Below the pieces are notes generated by a model. It ran no database searches. It saw nothing but the letters and a program-made list of their open reading frames with translations, and was not told the DNA's origin. From an uncultured candidate division Zixibacteria bacterium (GTDB lineage: Bacteria > Zixibacteria > MSB-5A5 > GN15 > FEB-12), in NCBI GenBank assembly GCA_913009765.1, contig CAJVYT010000252.1:1-6514 (forward strand): a stretch of 6,514 bases of DNA. Direction: 5' to 3'. Shown piece after piece: positions 1 to 5,584 of this stretch (positions are counted from its first letter, which is position 1; every line of letters starts with the position of its first letter). Made by a program: the position numbers and the translations under genes.

Positions 1-2
1 TC

Positions 3-146
3 AAACGTCGCCGTATCGGTCCCGTCCCTGCTTATACTCTGGATCATTGTAAATTGATAACCCATATAAAAAGGGCAAGGGCAGTTTATTGCTTGTTGAC
101 ATTTGTCAGCCATATCGGATTCCCGTTCAAAGAACCACGGGAATGA
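3..146 (+). CDS. Possible 3' end of an unidentified gene entering from the left edge
   Basis: A reading frame is open from base 3 to a TGA at 144-146. It begins KRRRIGPVPAYTLDHCKLIT and ends in FKEPRE. I do not recognise the product. If the IS21 element starts near 94 (TGTTGAC), the last third is IS sequence and the frame is a host or cassette gene cut by the insertion. If the element starts at 215, this would be an intact gene tail. A frame of 48 codons can be open by chance, so this is a tentative call. Confidence 0.2.
   Translation, partial: KRRRIGPVPAYTLDHCKLITHIKRARAVYCLLTFVSHIGFPFKEPRE
119..144 (+). repeat. Hairpin in the IS21 leader (ATTCCCG/CGGGAAT)
   Basis: Perfect 7-bp arms lie at 119-125 and 138-144. 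Between them is a smaller TTC-AAA-GAA stem at 126-134. The arm sequence recurs in the second hairpin at 229-253. It may be a transposase-binding repeat or a structure that limits read-through into istA. The function is inferred. Confidence 0.5.
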
Positions 147-161
147 CAGATAACGGTTATC
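147..161. repeat. Short palindrome AGATAAC-G-GTTATCT
   Basis: Two perfect 7-bp arms are separated by one base. It lies between the two leader hairpins upstream of istA. It could be a protein-binding dyad. The resemblance to integron GTTRRRY core sites is probably chance because there is no attC-sized spacer. Confidence 0.3.
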
Positions 162-214
162 TACGTCTCTTGACAACCGGAAGCCTCTGTTAAGCGATAA
201 TTATATTTCCCGAC

Positions 215-234
215 TGGCGACAATTAAAATTCCC
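215..234 (+). repeat. IS21 left inverted repeat (terminal or subterminal)
   Basis: TGGCGACAATTAAAATTCCC pairs with the right-end repeat at 2548-2567, with 18 of 20 positions identical. It is followed by a further ATTCCC...GGGAAT inverted repeat. It is expected to be bound by IstA. Confidence 0.75.
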
Positions 235-253
235 GAAAATTAACAAAGGGAAT
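229..253 (+). repeat. Second leader hairpin (ATTCCC/GGGAAT) before istA
   Basis: The arms are at 229-234 and 248-253 with a 13-base AT-rich loop. It overlaps the inner part of the left inverted repeat and ends about 20 bases before the istA ribosome binding site. It uses the same arm sequence as the hairpin at 119-144, so the IS leader appears to hold two copies of one motif. Confidence 0.45.
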
Positions 254-285
254 AAACTATTTACGTCTTAGTAAAGGAGGCGTAA

Positions 286-1770
286 ATGGTAACAGATCAA
301 CAGGTAAGGAGATTATTGATGCTTAACGAGAAAGAGAAGAGTACAGAGATAGCAGCAGCGAAGGCAGGAATGGACCCGAAGACTGCCCGGAAGTACATAA
401 AGATGGGGAAGTTACCAAGTCAGATCAAATGTAACCACGACTGGAGGACACGAAAAGATCCGTTTGAGGGGGACTGGCCTGAGATAGTGGAAATGCTGGA
501 TATTAATCCCGGGCTTGAGGGAAAGACGATATTTGAATATTTTCAGGAAATCAATCCGGGACGGTACCAAGACAATCAATTGCGTACGCTTCAGCGCAAA
601 CTGAAATATTGGCGAGCAACGGAGGGACCGGCAAAAGAAGTATATTTTCCACAGATACATTACCCCGGGGATTTATGCGCATCTGATTTCAGCCATATGA
701 GCAGCCTTGGCATAACGATTCGCAGAGAACTGTTTAAGCATCTGATATATCATTTTGTACTGACATACTCAAACTGGGAAACATTTACCATATGTCATTC
801 AGAGAGTTTTGAGAGTTTAAGCGCAGGACTACAAAATGCGTTATGGGAACTGGGTGGAGTACCGGCCCGGCACCGTTCAGATCGTATGAGTGCAGCAGTG
901 AACAAGGATTGTAATCCCGAGACATTTACCCGCAACTACCGGTCACTTCTGCGTCATTATGGAATAACACCTGAGAGAACAAACGTAAGAGCTGCTCATG
1001 AGAATGGAGATGTTGAAACATCTCATCGGCACTTTAAGAGGGCCGTATCTCAGGCACTTATGCTGCGGGGACACAAAAACTTTAACAGTATCGAAGAATA
1101 TGATAAATTCCTACGCAGAATAGCCGGGCAGCTTAACGCAGGACGCAGTCAGCGCTTTGAAGAAGAAGTGAACGTGCTGAGAAGGCTTCCCGCCCGACGC
1201 TTTAATGATTATAAAGATATTGACAATATCAAGGTTGGCAAAAGCAGCACCATACACCTGCAGCATAACACTTATTCAGTTCACAGCCGCCTTATAGGTG
1301 AAAGAGTGAAGGCCAGGATCTATGTAGATTATATAGAAATCTGGTATGCACAGAAACTGATTGAGCGAATTAAGCGGTTGTCTGGTGAAAGCAAACACCG
1401 GATTAACTACCGGCATATCATAGACTGGCTGGTACGCAAGCCGGGTGCGTTTGAGAATTATCGATATAAAGAAGACCTTTTTCCGTCTAGCTGGTTCAGG
1501 ATGGCATATGACTGGCTGCGTTCACATATGACATTACAGGCCAACAGGCAGTATGTCAGAATCCTGTATTGTGCGGCAAAAGAGGGCCAGACAGTGACCG
1601 AGAACGCTATCCGGTATTTGCTGGAGCAGGACAAAGAACTCACAGCGTTAAATGTTCAGCATCTAATCGACCAGCGAAGCAGTATTCCTTCAGTCACCGA
1701 CGTCGTTGTGGAAACTAACAGTCTTGAATCCTACGACACACTTCTTCAGGAGGTGAGCTGTCATGGCTAA
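286..1770 (+). CDS. istA: IS21-family transposase IstA
   Basis: This is the DDE transposase that cleaves and joins the IS ends. It acts with the ATPase IstB. The N-terminus (about residues 1-45) reads as a helix-turn-helix that includes STEIAAAKAGMDPKTARKYI. The RNase H-like integrase core follows at about residues 120-260. Candidate catalytic acidic residues are D134 (in CASDFSH), D199 (in HRSDRM) and E244 (in ENGDVETSHR), a spacing normal for the family. A beta-rich C-terminal region completes it. The 494-aa length is usual for IstA. The ATG is well placed behind AAAGGAGG at 273-280. The 3' end overlaps istB by 8 bases, which suggests translational coupling. No frameshift or internal stop is visible, so the gene looks intact. 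Confidence 0.93.
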   Translation: MVTDQQVRRLLMLNEKEKSTEIAAAKAGMDPKTARKYIKMGKLPSQIKCNHDWRTRKDPFEGDWPEIVEMLDINPGLEGKTIFEYFQEINPGRYQDNQLRTLQRKLKYWRATEGPAKEVYFPQIHYPGDLCASDFSHMSSLGITIRRELFKHLIYHFVLTYSNWETFTICHSESFESLSAGLQNALWELGGVPARHRSDRMSAAVNKDCNPETFTRNYRSLLRHYGITPERTNVRAAHENGDVETSHRHFKRAVSQALMLRGHKNFNSIEEYDKFLRRIAGQLNAGRSQRFEEEVNVLRRLPARRFNDYKDIDNIKVGKSSTIHLQHNTYSVHSRLIGERVKARIYVDYIEIWYAQKLIERIKRLSGESKHRINYRHIIDWLVRKPGAFENYRYKEDLFPSSWFRMAYDWLRSHMTLQANRQYVRILYCAAKEGQTVTENAIRYLLEQDKELTALNVQHLIDQRSSIPSVTDVVVETNSLESYDTLLQEVSCHG

Positions 1771-2527
1771 GAAACAGGAAGCTCAATTAAATAGCTGCTT
1801 AACAGAACTCAAACTGACAACAGCCAGCAGACAGTGTGCGGAACTGACAGAGCAGGCCGAGTCGGAATCACTGAGTTATCAGGACTTTTTGCTGAGTGTA
1901 CTTGAAGCAGAATGCCAGGCAAGACGCATAAAGCGTATAGATCGCAGAATGCGTGAATCGCGGTTGCCTCTTGAGAAGAACCTTGAAACATTTGAACTGA
2001 AACGACTGCCCCAAAAAGTAAACCGTCAAATCAAAACACTGCTGCAGGGAGACTTTCTCAATCATAACGAAAATCTCCTCATCTTCGGAAATCCCGGCAG
2101 CGGGAAAACACATCTTATTTGTGCGGTGGCCCAGGAACTGATCCGCCAGGATAAAAGGATTTACTTCAGTACGTGTGCATTATTGCTTCAGGAACTGCTT
2201 CTGGCCAAAAAGGACCTGCGCCTGCCCAGGCTACTGAAGAAACTCAGCCGCTTTGATGCACTTATCATTGATGATATCGGTTATGTACAGCAGGAAAAGG
2301 AAGAAATGGAGGTCCTCTTTACCCTGCTAGCGGAGAGATATGAGCAGGGCAGTGTTATGATCACATCGAATCTGCCCTTTTCAAAATGGGAAAATATATT
2401 CAAAGATCCCATGATGACAGCTGCGGCCGTCGACCGAATCGTCCATCACAGCGTAATTCTGGAGCTCAATATTGACAGTTATCGGATGAATACCGCTAAA
2501 AATCGAAAATTAAAGGAGGCAAGCTGA
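1763..2527 (+). CDS. istB: IS21-family helper ATPase IstB
   Basis: This is an AAA+ ATPase related to DnaC/DnaA. It binds target DNA, selects the insertion site and activates IstA. The Walker A motif GNPGSGKTH is at residues 109-117, and Walker B (ALIIDDIGY) includes D170-D171. A sensor-1-like stretch TSNLPFSKW begins at residue 201, and a candidate arginine finger is R225 in VDRIVHH. The first ~90 residues form the charged N-terminal helical domain seen in IstB. The 254-aa length is normal. The ATG overlaps the istA stop region and has AGGAGGT at 1748-1754. The stop is 40 bases before the right inverted repeat, leaving no room for a passenger gene. Confidence 0.94.
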   Translation: MAKKQEAQLNSCLTELKLTTASRQCAELTEQAESESLSYQDFLLSVLEAECQARRIKRIDRRMRESRLPLEKNLETFELKRLPQKVNRQIKTLLQGDFLNHNENLLIFGNPGSGKTHLICAVAQELIRQDKRIYFSTCALLLQELLLAKKDLRLPRLLKKLSRFDALIIDDIGYVQQEKEEMEVLFTLLAERYEQGSVMITSNLPFSKWENIFKDPMMTAAAVDRIVHHSVILELNIDSYRMNTAKNRKLKEAS

Positions 2528-2547
2528 TTTTTCACTAAAACCATTTA

Positions 2548-2567
2548 GGGATTTATAATTGTCGCCA
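2548..2567 (-). repeat. IS21 right inverted repeat
   Basis: Read on the minus strand this is TGGCGACAATTATAAATCCC, matching the left repeat at 18 of 20 positions. The complement extends outward as TGT to 2570, so the exact terminus could be 2567 or 2570. It directly abuts the damaged attC at 2564-2612. Confidence 0.75.
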
Positions 2568-2612
2568 ACAGGAAAAATGCTTGACGTTTTACAAGCCTTA
2601 TAAGTGTTATGT
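2564..2612 (-). other. Damaged attC-like site against the IS21 right end
   Basis: On the minus strand, just after the stop of the 2620-3333 gene, comes ACATAAC (2612-2606). This fits an attC R'' box and complements the GTTATGT that begins this cassette at 3366. Next is a GCTTG/CAAGC stem (2596-2592 with 2583-2579) with an 8-base loop. Then comes ATTTTTCCT, like the ATTTTTGT in the intact attC. The expected R' box reads GTTGGC (2569-2564), which belongs to the IS21 end or was replaced by it. At about 49 bp it is short for an attC. The likely reading is a cassette recombination site broken by IS insertion. Confidence 0.5.
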
Positions 2613-2619
2613 GTATATA

Positions 2620-3333
2620 TTAGTTTTGTCTAACTCCTGTATCATCTCTCATTGCTTCTCTGGACATACCAATTGCTGGATTAAACTTCCTAGCTTCATC
2701 TATTGAAATGACAGGGACTCTTTCTACTTTGCTATACTTCTTACCATGAGTATCTACTAATATTATTTTAAGCTTAGTCTGCCCATCAATATTCCTTGGA
2801 AGAAAATTTCCCCATGATTCAGGTTGCTCAAAGTAAACCATGCCAGTTGTCTTTTCAGCCTCTCTCAAATACGTTGATGCTCTTTGGCCATCTAAGCGGC
2901 TTTTCTGAAATAGAAAAGGATATATTTTCAGTACGTCATCACCTATGGCAATTTGAAAATCATTCATGATTGTTACTTGTTCTCGAATCCAAAACCATAT
3001 AAAAGTATATTTGAAGGAATAATTGTGATAGGCAATTTCCACAGCAGTAATTTCAGTAGGCGCAGAGCCAACATTTGAAACAGATAAGTATAATGCAATA
3101 GCTGTTAAGTGAGAATCATGTCCATTGTGTTTTCTTCCTGTTGGTGAAGTACAACAGAATGAAGGTCCGTAGTTTATAGCAAATGACAGCTCAGGTTTTC
3201 TTAACAAGGCTTTAAAAAAGCCTGTTATCCAACCCATAAAAAGGGTGGTAATGAAAATAATTAAAGTAAGAAATCCTGAATTTAAATTCGACCAACTTTT
3301 TATTGGGTCTATTATGTTTGCAATTGTATCCAT
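2620..3333 (-). CDS. Membrane-anchored cassette protein of unknown function
   Basis: This 237-aa protein is not recognised. One clear transmembrane segment lies at about residues 20-40 (FLTLIIFITTLFMGWITGFF). It is followed by KALLRK, which predicts a cytoplasmic soluble domain. That domain has an immunoglobulin-like or beta-rich look (LYLSVSNVGSAPTEITAVEI) and a conserved-looking GMVYFEQPESWG stretch. The ATG lies 27 bases after the attC at 3360-3432, and the TAA is 7 bases before the damaged attC. This is the tight packing expected of a one-gene integron cassette. No good Shine-Dalgarno sequence precedes the ATG, so expression may depend on read-through from an upstream promoter. The reading frame is intact. 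Confidence 0.75.
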   Translation of the reverse strand: MDTIANIIDPIKSWSNLNSGFLTLIIFITTLFMGWITGFFKALLRKPELSFAINYGPSFCCTSPTGRKHNGHDSHLTAIALYLSVSNVGSAPTEITAVEIAYHNYSFKYTFIWFWIREQVTIMNDFQIAIGDDVLKIYPFLFQKSRLDGQRASTYLREAEKTTGMVYFEQPESWGNFLPRNIDGQTKLKIILVDTHGKKYSKVERVPVISIDEARKFNPAIGMSREAMRDDTGVRQN

Positions 3334-3359
3334 ACGTAATTATATTTATTATTATTTAC

Positions 3360-3432
3360 ACATAACACAAAAATCACCTGCCCGAGGCACGTTTAGCGCG
3401 CTTCGAGGGTCAGGTGGATTGCCTTGTTATGC
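3360..3432 (-). other. Integron attC recombination site (73 bp)
   Basis: Read on the minus strand, the site begins with the R'' box GCATAAC (3432-3426) and ends with the R' box GTTATGT (3366-3360). Inside is an imperfect stem. CACCTG (3416-3411) pairs with CAGGTG (3382-3377), one unpaired A follows, and then CCC pairs with GGG. Unpaired 8-9 base spacers lie between the boxes and the stem, followed by a short variable loop. Paired outer boxes, a central unpaired spacer and a bulged base are the attC hallmarks recognised by IntI as folded single-stranded DNA. The R' box differs by one base from the complement of its own R'' but matches the far end of the next cassette, as cassette joining predicts. 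Confidence 0.78.
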
Positions 3433-3531
3433 ATTTTTTTTAAAATGACAGTATATAAAATTCTGTTTAATATTTGTAGGGGTAATATGACCTTCCTCAA
3501 GTTCTTTGCCTGTTTTTTCTAAGTATATCTT
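3427..3531 (-). pseudogene. Possible C-terminal remnant of a lost cassette gene
   Basis: Just upstream of the attC, a 34-codon minus-strand frame reads KIYLEKTGKELEEGHITPTN and continues to FKKNA. Its TAA lies inside the R'' box GCATAAC, a common arrangement in cassettes. The frame has no start and is preceded by several stops. It may be the tail of a gene whose body was deleted, or chance coding. The stretch between the ankyrin stop at 3591 and the attC holds nothing else I can identify. Confidence 0.22.
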
Positions 3532-3590
3532 TCACAAAAGAATTTATCACTTAGCTCCGGATTGCTTTAGTAAACGGAAGATTCCCGTGT

Positions 3591-3911
3591 CTAGTTTTTT
3601 ACCAGTGCTGCCCACATCAAGGCTGTTGCGCCATTTATATCTTTCGCATTTACATCTGCGCCTTTATCTATTAAGGCCTTTGCAATCACTGTATGTCCTT
3701 TATTTGCTGCCCACATCAAGGCTGTTGCGCCATTTATATCTTTCGCATTTACATCTGCGCCTTTATCTATTAAGATTTTTGCGATCTCTATATTACCTTT
3801 AGCTGTTGCTATCATCAAAACTGTCTGTCTCTTTTTATCTTCCGCATTTACATCTGCGCCTTTATCTATTAAGGCTTTTGCGATCTCTGTGTTACTATTC
3901 AATGCTGCCAA
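3591..3911 (-). CDS. Ankyrin-repeat protein, truncated remnant
   Basis: The translation is 106 aa, made of about three 33-residue ankyrin repeats with the core GADVNAKDINGATALMWAA. Ankyrin repeats form protein-binding scaffolds, and the partner is unknown. The only available start is TTG at 3911 with no ribosome binding site. Upstream the frame continues as KRSDPIPLAAL into the REP-like hairpin and then stops, so the original N-terminus is missing. The last repeat also breaks off after TALMWAALVKN. Two units share an identical 70-bp stretch (3606-3675 and 3705-3774, 99 bp apart), which shows recent duplication or gene conversion. It is probably a pseudogene cut at its 5' end by the hairpin element. 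Confidence 0.65.
   Translation of the reverse strand: MAALNSNTEIAKALIDKGADVNAEDKKRQTVLMIATAKGNIEIAKILIDKGADVNAKDINGATALMWAANKGHTVIAKALIDKGADVNAKDINGATALMWAALVKN
3606..3774 (-). repeat. 99-bp tandem repeat encoding ankyrin units
   Basis: Bases 3606-3675 and 3705-3774 are identical over 70 bp with a 99-bp period, which equals 33 codons. A third, more diverged copy covers about 3841-3895. Nucleotide identity through third codon positions points to recent unit duplication rather than protein-level selection alone. Confidence 0.85.
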
Positions 3912-4207
3912 TGGGATGGGGTCGGATCTTTTATCGTGACAGATTTGTCACAATGAAAGATCCGACCCCACACATTTATAATTAAATTCAAACATGCTTG
4001 TAAGGCCTCTATTTCTGTTGATCCCTTACCTATATACTCCCGTTTTGTTTTGCCTAATAACATGTTTGGAACGGCAAAAAATTTTCCTTTGCCTTCACCA
4101 GCTATACATTCATGCACATCAATTAGAATACGTCCTATTTCGTTACGATCAAGCTCATATTTCTGTACTTTAGTTAAAATATCATTATCGTTGATGTTCA
4201 AGATCAT
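3899..4207 (-). CDS. Small hypothetical protein with a REP-encoded C-terminus
   Basis: This 102-aa protein is not recognised. It is soluble, with no signal peptide. Residues 30-75 include the compact stretch KFFAVPNMLLGKTKREYIG followed by KGSTEIEALQACLNLI, which looks like a small alpha/beta domain. The ATG at 4207 has GAGGAG seven bases upstream. An ATG at 4211 in another frame gives only eight codons. The last ~24 residues, from about VWGRIFHCDKS, are encoded by the palindromic REP-like element at 3917-3970 and are therefore probably not native. The original stop seems to have been lost when the element arrived. It lies 40 bases after the lipoprotein gene and may be co-transcribed. Confidence 0.6.
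   Translation of the reverse strand: MILNINDNDILTKVQKYELDRNEIGRILIDVHECIAGEGKGKFFAVPNMLLGKTKREYIGKGSTEIEALQACLNLIINVWGRIFHCDKSVTIKDPTPSHWQH
3917..3970. repeat. REP/MITE-like hairpin (GGGGTCGGATC family)
   Basis: A 15-bp perfect arm TGGGGTCGGATCTTT (3917-3931) faces its complement at 3956-3970. A second inner stem pairs GTGACA (3936-3941) with TGTCAC (3946-3951) around a GATT loop. A compact two-step hairpin with a GGGG foot is typical of REP sequences mobilised by REP-associated tyrosine transposases (RAYT, Y1 family). No such transposase is in the window. The element lies exactly between the broken ends of the ankyrin gene and the 102-aa gene. Confidence 0.8.
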
Positions 4208-4246
4208 TCATGGCCTCCTCATTAATTATTTGATTTATCAATACTA

Positions 4247-4762
4247 TTACCGCAAGTAATCATCCACACATTGAAGAAAGCCTTTTACATAAAAAGCAGG
4301 GACTTGAGCAATTGCACTGCCATATCGCCCCTTTAACTTCATATTTATTCCACTAACCGCAGCCTCATCAAGATAATTTCTAGATAGTTCAACCCCAACA
4401 ATTTCTCTTACACTAGCACTTTGAGTTACTTCACGTTTTATCTCAACAACATCAAAGCTCCTGCCTTGTATATCATGAGCGCTATCAATAAAAGCCCATT
4501 CACTGAAGATTTCATCAATATATAATTGATAAAACGCGACATCATTATCCTTTACTAAAACACGAATGAGATAACTTGGGTTATCAAATACAAATTGATA
4601 CGGAGAAGATATCCAAGTTGTTTTTTCATATGGATCTTCTTTGAGTCTACAGCCTGACTGTACATCAGACGCCGTTTTAAGTGGTGTAGCACACCCCCAT
4701 AATACTATAAAAGCAAAAAGTGTAATAATTATAGAAAAAGGCCTGTAGGAATTGATAATCAT
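4247..4762 (-). CDS. Putative outer-membrane lipoprotein, unknown function
   Basis: From the ATG at 4762 the product is 171 aa. A lipoprotein signal peptide (SIIITLFAFIVLWGC) has the lipidated cysteine at residue 24. The +2 residue is Ala rather than Asp, so the Lol system would move it to the outer membrane. The mature part is a single globular domain containing DIQGRSFDVVEIKREV and a C-terminal VPAFYVKGFLQCVDDYLR. I know of similar uncharacterised Gram-negative lipoproteins but no named function. I chose 4762 because AGGAG lies just upstream and it gives a normal signal peptide. A GTG at 4801 would extend it by 13 residues and overlap the Shine-Dalgarno region of the preceding gene's end. 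It is 41 bases downstream of the periplasmic gene, so the two probably form an operon. Confidence 0.72.
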   Translation of the reverse strand: MIINSYRPFSIIITLFAFIVLWGCATPLKTASDVQSGCRLKEDPYEKTTWISSPYQFVFDNPSYLIRVLVKDNDVAFYQLYIDEIFSEWAFIDSAHDIQGRSFDVVEIKREVTQSASVREIVGVELSRNYLDEAAVSGINMKLKGRYGSAIAQVPAFYVKGFLQCVDDYLR

Positions 4763-4803
4763 AAGGTTTTCTCCTCTTTTATTAATTTTCTGATTTTTCA
4801 CTT

Positions 4804-5379
4804 TTATTTCCTCAATACATCAATTTTATCTTTTGCCTTCTCTATGATTTCTCTTATATCTGGAAGATATGTCATTTTATAAAAAGCTGTTACTTGACTA
4901 ATGTGACCACTTGATACAGCAACCATTATTTTATCGCCAGAACTAAATGTGGAGACGCCAAAATCGCCTTTTGTTTTATAATCTGCTTGGAAGTTGGAAA
5001 GTTCTGTAGCAGTCTTATCAATCTTAGAAATATAATTTATGCCGCTGATCAAAGATTCAATTTCGTCATAGTCTATGTAGGAAGTATTGTCCTTGTCATA
5101 ACGTCCTTCTTCTTTTTTAACTTGTATTGTAATTCCATATTCTTTTTTCCCTGTAGATACATTAATAAATTCTTTAACCTCAACAGTTATTGAAGTGTCG
5201 TATAGACCATTAACCGTGCCGATTTTCTCGAAGCCACGTACTATGACTGCTCCAGTTTTTGCAGAGAATTCCTCAAGTTTAGTTTTAGGTGCCGGAACTT
5301 GATCCTTTAAATTTTGAGCATAAACTGAAAACGGCAGAGCCAGTACAACGACAATGAGAAGCGTGATTGCATTCTTCAT
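4804..5379 (-). CDS. Sec-exported periplasmic protein, conserved hypothetical
   Basis: This 191-aa protein starts with a classical signal peptide (MKNAITLLIVVVLALPFSVYA). Cleavage is predicted after Ala21, leaving a mature protein that starts QNLKDQ. It has no transmembrane segment after that. The body contains KLEEFSAKTGAVIVRGFEKI, then SYIDYDEIESLISGINYI and GDFGVSTFSSGDKIMVAVSS. These look conserved in proteins I recall only as hypothetical. The ATG has AAGGAG at an ideal distance. It is the gene closest to the putative attI (GTTATGC at 5402-5408), the best-expressed slot in an integron. It heads a two-gene unit with the lipoprotein, which suggests the two act together in the cell envelope. 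Confidence 0.75.
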   Translation of the reverse strand: MKNAITLLIVVVLALPFSVYAQNLKDQVPAPKTKLEEFSAKTGAVIVRGFEKIGTVNGLYDTSITVEVKEFINVSTGKKEYGITIQVKKEEGRYDKDNTSYIDYDEIESLISGINYISKIDKTATELSNFQADYKTKGDFGVSTFSSGDKIMVAVSSGHISQVTAFYKMTYLPDIREIIEKAKDKIDVLRK

Positions 5380-5450
5380 TTTTTCTCCTTTTTTTATTTT
5401 TGCATAACAATTAATCTACGCAATATCCGTTTGCTGGACTTTCAATATCA

Positions 5451-5466
5451 CTGTCAGAAATGCCAG
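5451..5466. promoter_or_regulatory. LexA-like box upstream of the integrase remnant
   Basis: CTGT-N8-CCAG differs by one base from the CTGT-N8-ACAG SOS box, and A and T flank it symmetrically. Many integron integrase promoters are LexA-repressed. It lies 119 bases before the intI start, far for a direct repressor site, so this is tentative. Confidence 0.25.
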
Positions 5467-5540
5467 TTTTATAAGTATTTAGTTTTAAAGTAAACTTGTT
5501 TGCAAGGTTTTCGTAATTGCTCTGTAATATCATGATATAT

Positions 5541-5570
5541 GCAATATCTATTTACTGGTTTTTTTGTCAA
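5541..5570 (-). promoter_or_regulatory. Candidate cassette promoter (Pc)
   Basis: On the minus strand a perfect -35 TTGACA (5570-5565) is followed after 18 bases by a weak -10 TATTGC (5546-5541). It sits just upstream of the intI start and fires toward the cassettes, as Pc promoters do. The weak -10 makes this uncertain. Confidence 0.3.
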
Positions 5571-5584
5571 AACAGGACACGAAG

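Larger units (their letters stand above)
215..2567 (+). mobile_element. IS21-family insertion sequence (istA-istB), apparently intact
   Basis: This is a cut-and-paste/replicative element with the two-gene istA-istB layout typical of the IS21 family. TGGCGACAATTAAAATTCCC at 215-234 matches the reverse complement of 2548-2567 (TGGCGACAATTATAAATCCC) at 18 of 20 positions, and both begin with the TG usual for this family. The true ends may lie further out. On the right the complement continues as TGTTGGCG from 2570, and on the left a TGTTGAC starts at 94, so the element could be about 94-2570 with 215 as an internal repeat. IS21 elements often carry several repeats per end. I see no convincing 4-8 bp target duplication with either pair of ends. 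Both genes are open, so transposition could still work. Confidence 0.85.
5402..5584 (-). other. Probable integron attI region between cassettes and intI remnant
   Basis: A core site GTTATGC (5408-5402, minus strand) marks where the first cassette starts. On its other side are about 180 AT-rich bases and then the divergent integrase start. This is the place and size expected for attI. No attC-type paired box is seen at the matching distance, in keeping with attI rather than attC. Weak dyad CTGG...CCAG arms lie at about 5434-5466. Direct IntI-binding repeats cannot be identified with confidence. Confidence 0.5.

Noticed and set aside
3360..3432. Reading the attC hairpin as a Rho-independent terminator
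   Set aside because: The stem is interrupted by mismatches and a long unpaired spacer, and the outermost bases are paired GTTRRRY-like boxes, which a terminator would not need. A T-run lies on one side, so some terminator activity cannot be excluded.
3245..3448. 67-codon plus-strand frame
   Set aside because: It is antisense to the N-terminus of the membrane protein and crosses the attC site.
3506..3802. 98-codon plus-strand frame rich in Leu, His and Arg
   Set aside because: It is the antisense shadow of the ankyrin repeats. Its own repeats only mirror the 99-bp DNA repeat.
3606..3895. CRISPR array suggested by regularly spaced repeats
   Set aside because: The 99-bp period equals 33 codons, the repeats are coding and not palindromic, and there are no cas genes.
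4763..4801. GTG at 4801 as the lipoprotein start
   Set aside because: It adds a charged 13-residue leader ahead of a good signal peptide. The ATG at 4762 has a better ribosome binding site.
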